This document shows, piece by piece, positions 7,182 to 15,515 of a DNA stretch of 64,000 nt. The number at the start of each line of letters is the position of its first letter. Position 1 is the first letter of the stretch. The position numbers and the translations under genes are program-made. The notes beneath the pieces were generated by a model that saw nothing but the letters and a program-made list of their open reading frames with translations, did not search any database and was not told the origin of the DNA. The stretch comes from Rathayibacter caricis DSM 15933 (GTDB lineage: Bacteria > Actinomycetota > Actinomycetes > Actinomycetales > Microbacteriaceae): the NCBI RefSeq assembly GCF_003044275.1, contig NZ_PZPL01000001.1:1240001-1304000 (forward strand), given 5' to 3'.

Positions 7182-8717
7182 TCACTTCACGCCGAAGTAG
7201 TCGAAGCCGACGTAGCCGACCGGATTCGTCAGCCGCACCTCGACGGTGTGCGTCCCCGCGGTCAGCCCCGTGATCTCGGCGAGCTTCGCCCCGAACTGCG
7301 TCGTGGCAGCGGTGGTGCCGATGTTCGCCTGGTGGAGTCGCCCGTCGATCCAGAGGTCGAACTTCCCGCCCTTCGACGAGAGCGTCCTGCCCCAGACCGA
7401 CACCGAGGTCCCGGTGAACGTGAGGGCCGCCCGCGCGCCGGCGCGGTTCGAGACCGACTTGGTTCCGGAGTAGTAGCCCGCGTCGCCGGAGTGCGTCCAG
7501 ACTCCGCTGTAGAGGACCGTCGAGGCGGCGTTGTCGGTGATCCGACCCGGCATCTCGTCCAGGGTCAGGCTGAGCGGGTCGTTCAGGTAGGCGGACGCGT
7601 TGAGGTTGCCGATGATGCTGTAGTCGACGGTCGTCTTCATCCAGTTCATCGCCCCGACGACCTTCGGGAAGCGGCCGCGGACCTCCCGCAGCATCTGGGT
7701 GGTGTCCCACGGTGCGGACGTGCCCGTGGTCTGCCCAGCCTCGGTGAACAGGATCACCTTGTTCTTCTGGATCATCCAGTCGTACCGGGCGGTGTCGGTC
7801 AGCTCCCTCCAGTAGCGCTCGTGGCCCAGCACGTCGACGTAGGCGTCGCCCGGGTACCGGTCGGTGATCGCCCGGCCGAACGCCGTGCCGCTGTTCGGCG
7901 ACCACGCCCAGAGCACGTTCGTGAGCCCGCGCTGCACGGTCAGGTAGTCGTACATGTGCTTCCACAGCGCCGTGTACTGGGCCGCCGGAGCTGCGCCGCT
8001 GGCGTGGTAGCCCCACCAGAACGAGGTCCCGTTCATCTCGTGGAACGGACGCCAGACCACCGGCACGCCCGCGTCCGAGTAGCGCTGCAGGATGTCGCCG
8101 ACCCGGGTGAGCCACTGCATGTACTCCCCGTAGGCGGCGGTGCCGGGCGTGTACGCCTCGGACAGGGTGTGGCCGGCGGGGATGCGCGACCAGGCGTCCT
8201 CCGCGGTCCACGGGTTCGAGGCGTGCCAGCTCAGCGTGACGACGCCGCCGTTCACCGCGTGCGCGATCGAGGGAGCCAGGATGTTGCTGTCGCTGGGCAT
8301 GTTGGCGGCGGTCGTCGCCGTCCCGCTCTTGTCGAACGTTCGATTGGTGAGATCGAAGCCGACGAGCGCGGGGGACTCGCCCGTCGCGGTCTGCACGCGC
8401 CCGATGTGGTAGTTCCAGCAGTCCTGCACAGTGGTCAGGGTGATGCCCGGCGTCGACCGCTCGGGGCGGCCGTAGTTGGGAGCGACGAACTGGCCCGTCA
8501 GGAACTTGTCGCTCGAGCGGTACTGCAGCGCCGAGAGGAACTGCAGCAGCTCCGTCGTCTTCGCCGTGGCGGCGGGGTTCACCGGGATCTGCGCCATCGA
8601 CAGCGCTCCTGCCGCCGATCGGGAGGCGCTCGATCCGAGCCCTGCCTCGAGCCCGGCGGCGGTCGGGGCGACGAGCAGGACCACGGCGGTCACTGCGGAG
8701 ACGATTCTGAACTTCAT
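7182..8717 (-). CDS. Secreted GH26-type beta-mannanase with C-terminal carbohydrate-binding domain
   Basis: 511 residues with a Sec signal peptide (residues 1-~22, MKFRIVSAVTAVVLLVAPTA). The catalytic domain spans ~45-385. The GH26 acid/base is in VWRPFHEMNG (Glu227) with the following WWG substrate shelf, and the nucleophile is in ILFTEAGQ (Glu326). The last ~110 residues are a beta-sandwich of the kind fused to secreted hydrolases, ending VGYVGFDYFGVK. GH26 enzymes mostly cleave beta-mannans, but some cut beta-1,3-xylan or mixed glucans. GAGGAG precedes ATG 8717. The neighbouring kelch gene is also secreted. Confidence 0.85.
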   Translation of the reverse strand: MKFRIVSAVTAVVLLVAPTAAGLEAGLGSSASRSAAGALSMAQIPVNPAATAKTTELLQFLSALQYRSSDKFLTGQFVAPNYGRPERSTPGITLTTVQDCWNYHIGRVQTATGESPALVGFDLTNRTFDKSGTATTAANMPSDSNILAPSIAHAVNGGVVTLSWHASNPWTAEDAWSRIPAGHTLSEAYTPGTAAYGEYMQWLTRVGDILQRYSDAGVPVVWRPFHEMNGTSFWWGYHASGAAPAAQYTALWKHMYDYLTVQRGLTNVLWAWSPNSGTAFGRAITDRYPGDAYVDVLGHERYWRELTDTARYDWMIQKNKVILFTEAGQTTGTSAPWDTTQMLREVRGRFPKVVGAMNWMKTTVDYSIIGNLNASAYLNDPLSLTLDEMPGRITDNAASTVLYSGVWTHSGDAGYYSGTKSVSNRAGARAALTFTGTSVSVWGRTLSSKGGKFDLWIDGRLHQANIGTTAATTQFGAKLAEITGLTAGTHTVEVRLTNPVGYVGFDYFGVK

Positions 8718-8913
8718 CACTGCTCCTCTGGGGGCACGGAGTCTGGGGCTGTACAGGAGGGCGCCGACGGCGAGGGAGGGCCGTATCGGCGGTGGCCGGA
8801 GCCGACCGGGAGGTCGGCAGGGCGGGACCGGTCGGGCTGCGGCCATGGGATCGGGCACCGACGACGGCATCCCGCGGCGGGGACGCGAGCGCAACGGTCA
8901 CGGAGGAGGAGGA

Positions 8914-8944
8914 CCGGCCGGCGCTCGCAGGAGCCGCCGGCCGG
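8914..8944 (-). terminator. Hairpin after the large kelch gene
   Basis: CCGGCCGGCGCTC (8914-8926) and GAGCCGCCGGCCGG (8931-8944) form a 13-bp stem with one bulged base and a 4-base loop, 7 bases beyond the stop of the 1440-residue gene. It separates that gene from the GH26 gene, which therefore probably has its own promoter. Confidence 0.6.
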
Positions 8945-8950
8945 CGCTCG

Positions 8951-11900
8951 TCAGCCGCGCGGAACGAGGCGGGTGATCTTCCGCCCACCCAGCTCGGTGA
9001 CGTAGATGCTCCCCGAGGCGGCGTGCTGCGCCACGTCGAGCGGTTGGTCGAAGCCTTTGAACCCGGCCACCCCGAGCGTGCGGCTCACGATCCTGCCGTC
9101 GGTCCCGCTCGGGTCCAGCACCATCAGGTCCTGACTCGCGCTGTAGCGGACGACGATGAGCTTGCCTTTCAGTGCGCCGCCGAAGCCGCCGCCGAGGTAC
9201 TCGATCACTCCGTTCGCCGAGGCGTGCAGCCCGGCGTCGAAGACGTCGGCCTTGCGGTAGTTGCGGTCCGGGAGCACGCCCACGGGGTAGGCGGTCGCCT
9301 CGAACGCGTCCTGCGCCGAGGTGGGGTTGCCTCCGTTGAAGACCCACTCGCAGCGCGACGGGTTGGGGTGGCCGTAGTAGCCGCCCTGGGTCGCCTTGAA
9401 CACCCAGTCCGTCTCGTCGACCGGGTTGGAGCCGACTCCGGGCGCCCGCGGTCCGGTCCAGGGGCCGTCGATCCGGGAGGTGCACGACGAGGGGAGCGTC
9501 GCGGGGGTCGCCGGGAAGGCGCCGCCGCGGGCGGATCCGTTCGTCGGCACGTAGAGGCGCCCGTTGCTGTGCCAGATCAGGTCGTAGGCGTTGCGCACCC
9601 CGGTCGCGTAGAGCGTCAGGGCCGCGCCGGGCGCGGACGGGTCGTACGTGCCGCCCTCCGCGGTCTTGACATTCAGCGGCAGGGTCGCGGGCAGTTTCGC
9701 CGGGTCGAGGCGCAGCACGGCGGCGCTGAGCTTGCTCTCGGGTCGGTACTCCCACGCGGAGTCCGGGGCGCCCATCGCCGTGTTGCTGCCCTGGGTGAGG
9801 TAGAGCATCCCGTCCTTGAAGGCGAGCGAGTTGCTCTCGTGGTCGCGGGCCGACCGCGGCAGTCCGACGACGACGTCCTGGCCGTTCTGCAGCGCGGCGC
9901 CCGACAGGCGGACGATCTTCCCGGTCCAGTCCGGCACGTCCGAGACGCCGACGTACTTGCGGTTCTCGGTGACCCAGAGGATCGGGTTCGCAGCCGTCGC
10001 GGCCGGGTCGAACGCGAGGCCGATCACCGTCCGCGCTCCGCCGGCGAGCGTGCGGATCGTGTCGATCCGCTCGCCGGTGCCCAGCGACCCGTCGGCCGCG
10101 ACCGGGTAGCGGAACAGGTACCCGTCCAGCGTCGCCGCGTAGAGCTTGCCGTCGGGGCCCATCGCCACGCTGGTGAAGCCCTGCCCGGTCGCGGTCGTCG
10201 CGACCTGGTCGAAGGCCACTCCGGTGATGCCGGTGCCCTCGCTGGCCGTGCCCACCGTGAAGACGCTCGACCAGGGGTGGAAGGCGTTGCCGGACACGTC
10301 CCGCACCGCGCTCGTCACGTCGAAGCGGTAGGTGGTGCCCGCGACGAGCGGGGCGTCGGGAGTGAGGACGATGACGTCGCCGCCGCCGCTGGTGTTCACG
10401 TTGGCCGGGACCGACGAGCCGTCGGCGGCCACGCTCAGCCGCACCGTCTCGCGGGTGAGCGTCGACGTGGCGATCCCTCCCGCCGTCACGGCCAGGCCGG
10501 CGGTGACGCTGATGTCGCGGGTCGCGCCGGTGGTGAGGTTGACCGGGGTGACGCTCGCCACCTGCGGGCGGTCCGGGCTCGCCGGCACCGGCTCGACCTC
10601 GACGAAGTTGATCTTCGTGTTGGTCCCGCCGCGGGGACTCAGCGTGAGCCGTCCGTCCGAGACCTGCACCGTCCGGACGGCCGTCCGGAACCGGTCCTCA
10701 TCGCTGGGCACGAACCTCGCGACCGCGTTCTGGTTCTCGATGCTGACCTGGTCGACGCTGTCGAAGTAGTTCCCCGCGTCGCCGACCGAGATCGTCACCG
10801 AGTACAGGCCGTTCGGGACGGCCATCTCCCACGACCCCGCTCCGGTGGTCCCCGAGGTGCCTCCGCGCCAGTCCATGTGCATCAGACCGGTGAGCCGGGT
10901 GTCCGAGGTGGGGGTCCCGGTCCGCAGTCGGCTGTTCAACGTGAAGTCGACCGCGGTGCTCGAGCCGTCGCGGACCCAGCCGTAGCTCCGGCCGCTGCCC
11001 TGGCCGGCGCTCGTGCGAGCTCCGTAGGGCTGCCCCCAGTCGGCGAGGTAGCCGGTGGGAGGGGTCGCGGTCGCGGTCGCGAAGCGCACCTTGACCGACG
11101 TCGCTCCGGAGGGAGTGGGCGTCGGGGGCGGAGTCGCCGGCGACGGTGACGACGCGCTCGTCGGGGTGAGGATCTCGTGCACCCGGCTGTAGGACGATCC
11201 GCCTCGGGGGCCGCCCGCGATGACGTGCAGCCTGCCCGAGACGACGGCGCCGACGGCACCGTGGCGGGGAGTGATCATGTTCGGCAGCGAGCGCCAGGTG
11301 TTCGTCGCAGGGTCGTACTCCTGCGTCTGCGGCCAGGTCGCTCCGCTCGGCTGCTTCTCGCCGCCCGCCGCGATCACGCGTCCGTTCACGACTCCGACCG
11401 CCATGGTGCGGCGCCCGGTGGGCATCGGAGCGCGCGACAGCCAGCCCCCCGAGAGCGGGTTCAGCATCTCGGCGCTCGCGAGGTTCGGGTTGACCTCGGT
11501 GCCGCTCGCCAGTCGGGTGCGGCCACCGAAGACGTGGATCCGATCGTTGACGACCGCGGCCCCGGGGTTGTCGCGAGCCGTCAGGAGCGACGGACCGGCC
11601 GACCAGGTGTTGGTCGCGATGTCGTACTTCTCGGTCGTCTTCAGCGAGGCGCCGGTCGAGTCCATCCCGCCGATAGCCCAGATCCTGCCGCCGACGACGA
11701 CGCCCGCGACTCCTCCGCGGCCGGTCGCCATGCTCGCCCGCGCCGTCCAGGCGTTGGTCGCCGGGTCGTAGCGGTACAGGCTCCTGGACGCCCCCGAGAA
11801 CGGACCGGTCGATCCGCCGAAGGCGTAGAGCTTGCCGTTGTGCGCGACGACCGCGGGGTTCTCGACCGCGCTGCCCGGCAGCCCGGCCCCGGTGGTCCAG

Positions 11901-13273
11901 GCGGAGGTGGCGGTGTCGAAGATCCGCAGCGACGACTTGGGGCCGGTGCTGGTCTTGCCGTCGACCACGTAGATCTTCGTGCCGATCGCGGCACCGCCCG
12001 CGTCGAGGAGGTCGATCGGCAGGGCCGGGCCGGTGCTCCAGCCGCCGGCGGTGCCGGATGTGGGCGAGGGGGACGGCGACGGCGACGTGGTCGCGGTCGT
12101 GGATCCTGACCACGTCTTCGTGGTCGCACCCGACGCGGTGCGTCCACCGCTGACGATGATCTTCCCGTCGATCAGGTCGGCGACCGGGCTCTTCAGCGCT
12201 TCGGGGAGGCTGGTGCGCGTGATCCAGGCGTTGGTCGCCGGGTCGTACTCGTACAGGGTCCGGGAGGAGACCGCGCCCGCCTCGGAGCCGCCGAGCACCA
12301 GGACCTTGCCGTTCCACGCGAAGGTGGAGGCGCTGATGTGGCCGCGCGCGACCGGCAGGTCGGCGCGTCGGGTCCACGTCTTCGTCACCACGTCGAACGC
12401 GTCCACCTGCACCTGCGGAGTGCCCGACTCGTTCTCGCGGTGCTGCCCGCCGATCACGTAGATCTTCGAGCCCAGGACGACCGTGCCGACGTGGTTGCGG
12501 GGGTTCGGCACCGGCGTCGACGCCGTCCACGTGGTGCCGCCGTCGAGGTTGAGCACCCAGTGGTCGGGGTGGTCGACGGTCGAGGCGCCCGTCGAGTCCT
12601 GCCGGACGGCGCCCGTCAGGTAGTGCAGCTGACGGCCCACGATCGCCGCGCCGCCGCCGCCGCGCGCGGCCGGCAGTGCCGGACCCGCCGTGTACGTGTC
12701 GGTCGGGATGTCGTACTTCCACACCCGCCGCGACGAGTCCTTCTTGTCGAGTCCGACGTAGCCGCCGAGAATCCACAGGGTGGTGCCGTCGGCGACGACG
12801 GGCGCGTGCGTGATCAGCTCGGGGAGGTCGCGCAGGCGCGTCCAGCTGTTCGTCGCCGGGTCGTAGCGGTCGGAGCGCAGCGTCTGCGTGACTCCGGAGA
12901 ACTGCCCGCCGAAGACGTACAGCTTCCCGCCGACGGCGACTCCGCCCGCTTCGGCGCGCGCGATGGCCGCCGACGCTCGCTGCAGCCAGGTGATGGTCGC
13001 CGGAGCGACCGCCGCGGCCGACACGACGGCCAGGGCCTCGGTGCTCGAGTGGTCGTGCGGTGCGGCCTCGGCGGCCGTGTGGTCGTGCGGGGCCTCCTCG
13101 GTCGCGTGCGTGTGCGGTGCTACCGCTGCCGTGTGCGCCGGGGATGCGGCCTGGCTCGCACCGGTCGTCGCGCCGACCATGCCCGCCGCCAACGCGATCG
13201 TGAGGGCCGCGGCGAGCCCCGGCCTGATCGCGGAGTGAGGGGTCCGCTTCGCACGCGGAGTTCTTCCTGACAT
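8951..13273 (-). CDS. Giant secreted protein: two kelch propellers, malectin-like, Ig-like and PQQ-sugar-dehydrogenase-like domains
   Basis: 1440 residues. A signal peptide (1-~43) is followed by a His-rich stretch (47-76) in which PHDHTAAEAAPHDHS is nearly repeated. Kelch repeats (YDPATNAW-type) fill ~93-385 and, after a Ser/Pro linker at ~397-408, ~410-703. Then come a malectin/CBM-like domain (~724-880), an SbsA-type Ig-like domain (~888-985) and a soluble glucose/sorbosone-dehydrogenase-like propeller (~995-1440) ending TELGGRKITRLVPRG. The propellers may bind or oxidise extracellular sugars. I see no galactose-oxidase Cys-Tyr cofactor motif with certainty. The gene is monocistronic, with paired hairpins in the leader. 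Confidence 0.8.
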   Translation of the reverse strand: MSGRTPRAKRTPHSAIRPGLAAALTIALAAGMVGATTGASQAASPAHTAAVAPHTHATEEAPHDHTAAEAAPHDHSSTEALAVVSAAAVAPATITWLQRASAAIARAEAGGVAVGGKLYVFGGQFSGVTQTLRSDRYDPATNSWTRLRDLPELITHAPVVADGTTLWILGGYVGLDKKDSSRRVWKYDIPTDTYTAGPALPAARGGGGAAIVGRQLHYLTGAVRQDSTGASTVDHPDHWVLNLDGGTTWTASTPVPNPRNHVGTVVLGSKIYVIGGQHRENESGTPQVQVDAFDVVTKTWTRRADLPVARGHISASTFAWNGKVLVLGGSEAGAVSSRTLYEYDPATNAWITRTSLPEALKSPVADLIDGKIIVSGGRTASGATTKTWSGSTTATTSPSPSPSPTSGTAGGWSTGPALPIDLLDAGGAAIGTKIYVVDGKTSTGPKSSLRIFDTATSAWTTGAGLPGSAVENPAVVAHNGKLYAFGGSTGPFSGASRSLYRYDPATNAWTARASMATGRGGVAGVVVGGRIWAIGGMDSTGASLKTTEKYDIATNTWSAGPSLLTARDNPGAAVVNDRIHVFGGRTRLASGTEVNPNLASAEMLNPLSGGWLSRAPMPTGRRTMAVGVVNGRVIAAGGEKQPSGATWPQTQEYDPATNTWRSLPNMITPRHGAVGAVVSGRLHVIAGGPRGGSSYSRVHEILTPTSASSPSPATPPPTPTPSGATSVKVRFATATATPPTGYLADWGQPYGARTSAGQGSGRSYGWVRDGSSTAVDFTLNSRLRTGTPTSDTRLTGLMHMDWRGGTSGTTGAGSWEMAVPNGLYSVTISVGDAGNYFDSVDQVSIENQNAVARFVPSDEDRFRTAVRTVQVSDGRLTLSPRGGTNTKINFVEVEPVPASPDRPQVASVTPVNLTTGATRDISVTAGLAVTAGGIATSTLTRETVRLSVAADGSSVPANVNTSGGGDVIVLTPDAPLVAGTTYRFDVTSAVRDVSGNAFHPWSSVFTVGTASEGTGITGVAFDQVATTATGQGFTSVAMGPDGKLYAATLDGYLFRYPVAADGSLGTGERIDTIRTLAGGARTVIGLAFDPAATAANPILWVTENRKYVGVSDVPDWTGKIVRLSGAALQNGQDVVVGLPRSARDHESNSLAFKDGMLYLTQGSNTAMGAPDSAWEYRPESKLSAAVLRLDPAKLPATLPLNVKTAEGGTYDPSAPGAALTLYATGVRNAYDLIWHSNGRLYVPTNGSARGGAFPATPATLPSSCTSRIDGPWTGPRAPGVGSNPVDETDWVFKATQGGYYGHPNPSRCEWVFNGGNPTSAQDAFEATAYPVGVLPDRNYRKADVFDAGLHASANGVIEYLGGGFGGALKGKLIVVRYSASQDLMVLDPSGTDGRIVSRTLGVAGFKGFDQPLDVAQHAASGSIYVTELGGRKITRLVPRG

Positions 13274-13347
13274 CTGGTCCCTCTTCCTCGAGGATCCACA
13301 AAACTCCGCGCGGTGCCTCCGTGGGTGAGGCGGAGGACCGAGCGGGA

Positions 13348-13389
13348 ACGCCTTCGGGTGGCGTCGCTGGACGCCTTCGGGTGGCGTCG
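13348..13389 (-). promoter_or_regulatory. Two identical tandem stem-loops in the leader of the kelch gene
   Basis: A 19-base sequence (ACGCCTTCGGGTGGCGTCG) occurs at 13348-13366 and again at 13371-13389, a 23-base period. Each copy is itself an inverted repeat (ACGCC, 7-base loop, GGCGT). They lie 75-116 bases upstream of the start codon, downstream of a possible -35 (TTGACA on the minus strand at 13419-13424). They could be an RNA element or a tandem operator. Confidence 0.5.
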
Positions 13390-13524
13390 AGCGAGAGTCT
13401 CTTCGCCTCCTTGTCCCCTGTCAAGGGGCTTCCGATACCCTGAGAGACCTTGTGTCCCGAGCGGCTGACCGAGGCTGGGAACGGCGCTGATCGGCGTCCC
13501 CGCGTCGGTGACTCCGCCCCACCC

Positions 13525-13701
13525 TTGCTGGTCGAGTAGCCGCCGCCGGCGGCGTCTCGAGACCCCCCCCAGCTCCGGTGGTCGTGGATCTCGATACGCC
13601 CGCTGCGCGGGCTACTCGATCAGCAGGAGGGGCGATCGCGGCGTGAGGACGCCGCGCCCCCTTGCTGGTCGAGTAGCCGCCGCCGGCGGCGTCTCGAGAC
13701 C
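13525..13701. repeat. Cluster of three palindromic repeats (REP-like)
   Basis: Copies at 13525-13564 and 13662-13701 are nearly identical (TTGCTGGTCGAGTAGCC, then CGCCGGCGGCG, then TCTCGAGACC). A third at 13587-13628 lies in the opposite orientation (GATCTCGATACGCC to GGCTACTCGATCAGC). Each folds as an imperfect hairpin. The same family recurs at 20087-20455, 28988-29100, 31800-31836 and 43831-44043. Confidence 0.8.
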
Positions 13702-13946
13702 CCCGTCCCCAGCCGTCGCGGCCCGCCCCCGGAGCGCAGTGAGGTCCCCGAACCCGCCCTCGGCGTCCGGCCAGCACGTGGTGATGAGGTGTCCTGTCTG
13801 CGCGGTCACCGGTCCTCGGTGCGGGGCTGAGTGGTGACGGCCGGAGCCGTGACGCTGCCCACCGCGTCGACAGAGGGCCGGATGAACCGCCGACCCGACG
13901 GTGTGTGCTCGCTCCGGGTGCGCCTACCGACTCACCGCGCTCCGCG

Positions 13947-14408
13947 TCAGACCACCAGATCGGCCTCCCAGTTGGTGCGCTGGATCGCCGCGTCGAGGTC
14001 GCGCAGCTCGCGGGCGATCTCGTCGGCCCGCGAGCGCAGCTCCTTCACGGGGAGAGCGGACAGCTGCCGCAGCTCGCTCCGCATCTGACGCCGACCCCAC
14101 GAGCCGGCAGCCGCGTCGGCCGCGCGCACCAGCATCGAGTGCTCGGCACGCAGCGTCTCGCGCCGGGCGAGGGCGGCCGTGAGGGTGCGCCCGTCGGGAG
14201 TGAGCACGGCCGTGTTCGTCAGGTTCACCGCGGTCACGATCCGCTCGAGCGCGGCGAGCGCCCGCGTGCACTCGGCGAGCAGCTCGGCCGGGTCCTCGGC
14301 CGGGGCCTCGCCCTCCTGGTAGGAGGCGTTCGCGACGATCCGCGTCTGGAGGGCCTCGATCCGCTTCTGCAGGTCCGCCCGTTCGAGGAGGGCTTCGGCG
14401 AGTTTCAT
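13947..14408 (-). CDS. DIP1984-family (septicolysin-like) protein
   Basis: 153 residues from ATG at 14408. The MKLAEALLERADLQKRIEALQTRI opening, the VTAVNLTNTAV core, DGRTLTAALARRETL and the terminal DAAIQRTNWEADLV are characteristic of the DIP1984 family. These are small, almost wholly helical, coiled-coil proteins found across actinobacteria and sometimes labelled septicolysin. The biochemical function is not established; the long heptad-like helices suggest self-association. It is divergent from the DUF1266 gene with only 69 bases between starts, so the two may share a control region. Confidence 0.85.
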   Translation of the reverse strand: MKLAEALLERADLQKRIEALQTRIVANASYQEGEAPAEDPAELLAECTRALAALERIVTAVNLTNTAVLTPDGRTLTAALARRETLRAEHSMLVRAADAAAGSWGRRQMRSELRQLSALPVKELRSRADEIARELRDLDAAIQRTNWEADLVV

Positions 14409-14477
14409 GCCTCGAGGCTCGCACACGTCACCGACATCCGTCTCGGCCCGGTGCTGCCCTCCGTCTAGGCTGCGACC

Positions 14478-15494
14478 GTGCCGCTGCAGAATCACCCGGG
14501 TGATGTCGAGTTCCCCGTCCGCCCCCGCCTGCGCTTCACCCGGGCCGCGGATCAGCGCCGACGCGGCTCCGGTCGGGCCGGCGCACGCCGTGCCCTGCTG
14601 CTGACCGCCCTCGCGGTCCCCTTCGGAGTCGTCGGGTTCGTGCTCGGTCTCGCCGGGGACGAGGGCGGCGAGCCCGCCTTCCCCTTCTTCGCTTTCGCGG
14701 TGGGCATGGCGATCGGCCTGGCCGTCGGCTCGCTGATCTTCACCGTCCGCGATGCGGGCGCTCCGCGACGGGAGCAGCTCGCCTACCTCGCCGAGGCGCG
14801 CACTACGTCGCCGACCCTCCGTCAGCAGCAGCTGCTGGCTCTGGACGCCGTGAGCGACTTCTCCTTCGGCGGGTGGAACTCGTCCCTCGCCTTCCAGCCG
14901 ACGTGGGCCGAGCTGCCGCAGCCGCTCCGCGCCCGCTTCGCCGACGGCGCCAAGGGATCGCCCTGGACGGAGCTGCCGATGCCCGTGCTGAGCGAGCAGC
15001 GCGCGGCGCTCGATCGCGACTTCCGCATCGCGTCGGCCGAGGATCTCGAGCTCTTCGTCGCCGACGTGCTCGACGTCGGCCCGCTGTCGGCCCGCTTCGC
15101 CGAGGTGTCGGCGTCCGACGAGGCCGAGCGGATGCGCTCCCGCGTCGCCGCGCTCACCGGCGAGAGCGAGTTCCATCTGCTCGAGCGCGCCCAGCCGCTC
15201 GGCGGCCGGCCTCCGGTGCTGCTGCTCGCGGGCGACGCCGAGCGCGCGATCGGAGCCGTCCGCTACGCCTACGTCGCCGGCTACCTGCCCGCGGACCGCG
15301 CGTGGCAGCTGCTCGAGGCGATCGGCGACCGGGTCTTCACCCGCTACGAGAGCTGGGACGACTACTGGCGCGACGGAGCGGTCTCGATCGCGTTCCGCAC
15401 CGACTCCCTGAGCGCCGTGCAGCAGTACCACCGCCTCCGCTCCGAGCTGCTCGCCTCGTCGTGGCCCGCGGCGTCGGTGCCCTACCCGCGCTGA
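14478..15494 (+). CDS. Membrane-anchored DUF1266 protein
   Basis: 338 residues from GTG at 14478. A short basic cytoplasmic start is followed by two closely spaced membrane helices (~39-57 and ~65-88), then a ~250-residue soluble domain. The C-terminal part matches DUF1266: AIGAVRYAYVAGYLPADRAW, LLEAIGDRVFTRYESWDDY, then the RTDSL tail. DUF1266 proteins are of unknown function and are often linked to stress or secretion islands. It ends 21 bases before the convergent LuxR-type gene. Confidence 0.75.
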   Translation: MPLQNHPGDVEFPVRPRLRFTRAADQRRRGSGRAGARRALLLTALAVPFGVVGFVLGLAGDEGGEPAFPFFAFAVGMAIGLAVGSLIFTVRDAGAPRREQLAYLAEARTTSPTLRQQQLLALDAVSDFSFGGWNSSLAFQPTWAELPQPLRARFADGAKGSPWTELPMPVLSEQRAALDRDFRIASAEDLELFVADVLDVGPLSARFAEVSASDEAERMRSRVAALTGESEFHLLERAQPLGGRPPVLLLAGDAERAIGAVRYAYVAGYLPADRAWQLLEAIGDRVFTRYESWDDYWRDGAVSIAFRTDSLSAVQQYHRLRSELLASSWPAASVPYPR

Positions 15495-15515
15495 GCGCTC
15501 CCGCCCGCGCGCCTC

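Larger units (their letters stand above)
13274..13946. other. 673-base spacer with leader elements and palindromic repeats
   Basis: No credible gene. It holds the leader of the kelch gene (13274-13424) and three copies of the dispersed palindromic repeat. The part from 13702 to 13946 shows no recognisable element; the short frames there lack ribosome sites and family-like sequence. Confidence 0.6.

Noticed and set aside
11979..12461. Plus-strand frames opposite the kelch domain with hydrophobic stretches
   Set aside because: They are the complement of kelch repeats; the apparent periodicity comes from the repeats on the real strand.
10698..13424. 908-codon minus-strand frame inside the kelch gene
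   Set aside because: It is a shifted frame of the kelch gene, with Arg/Pro/Gly-rich low-complexity translation and no domain pattern.
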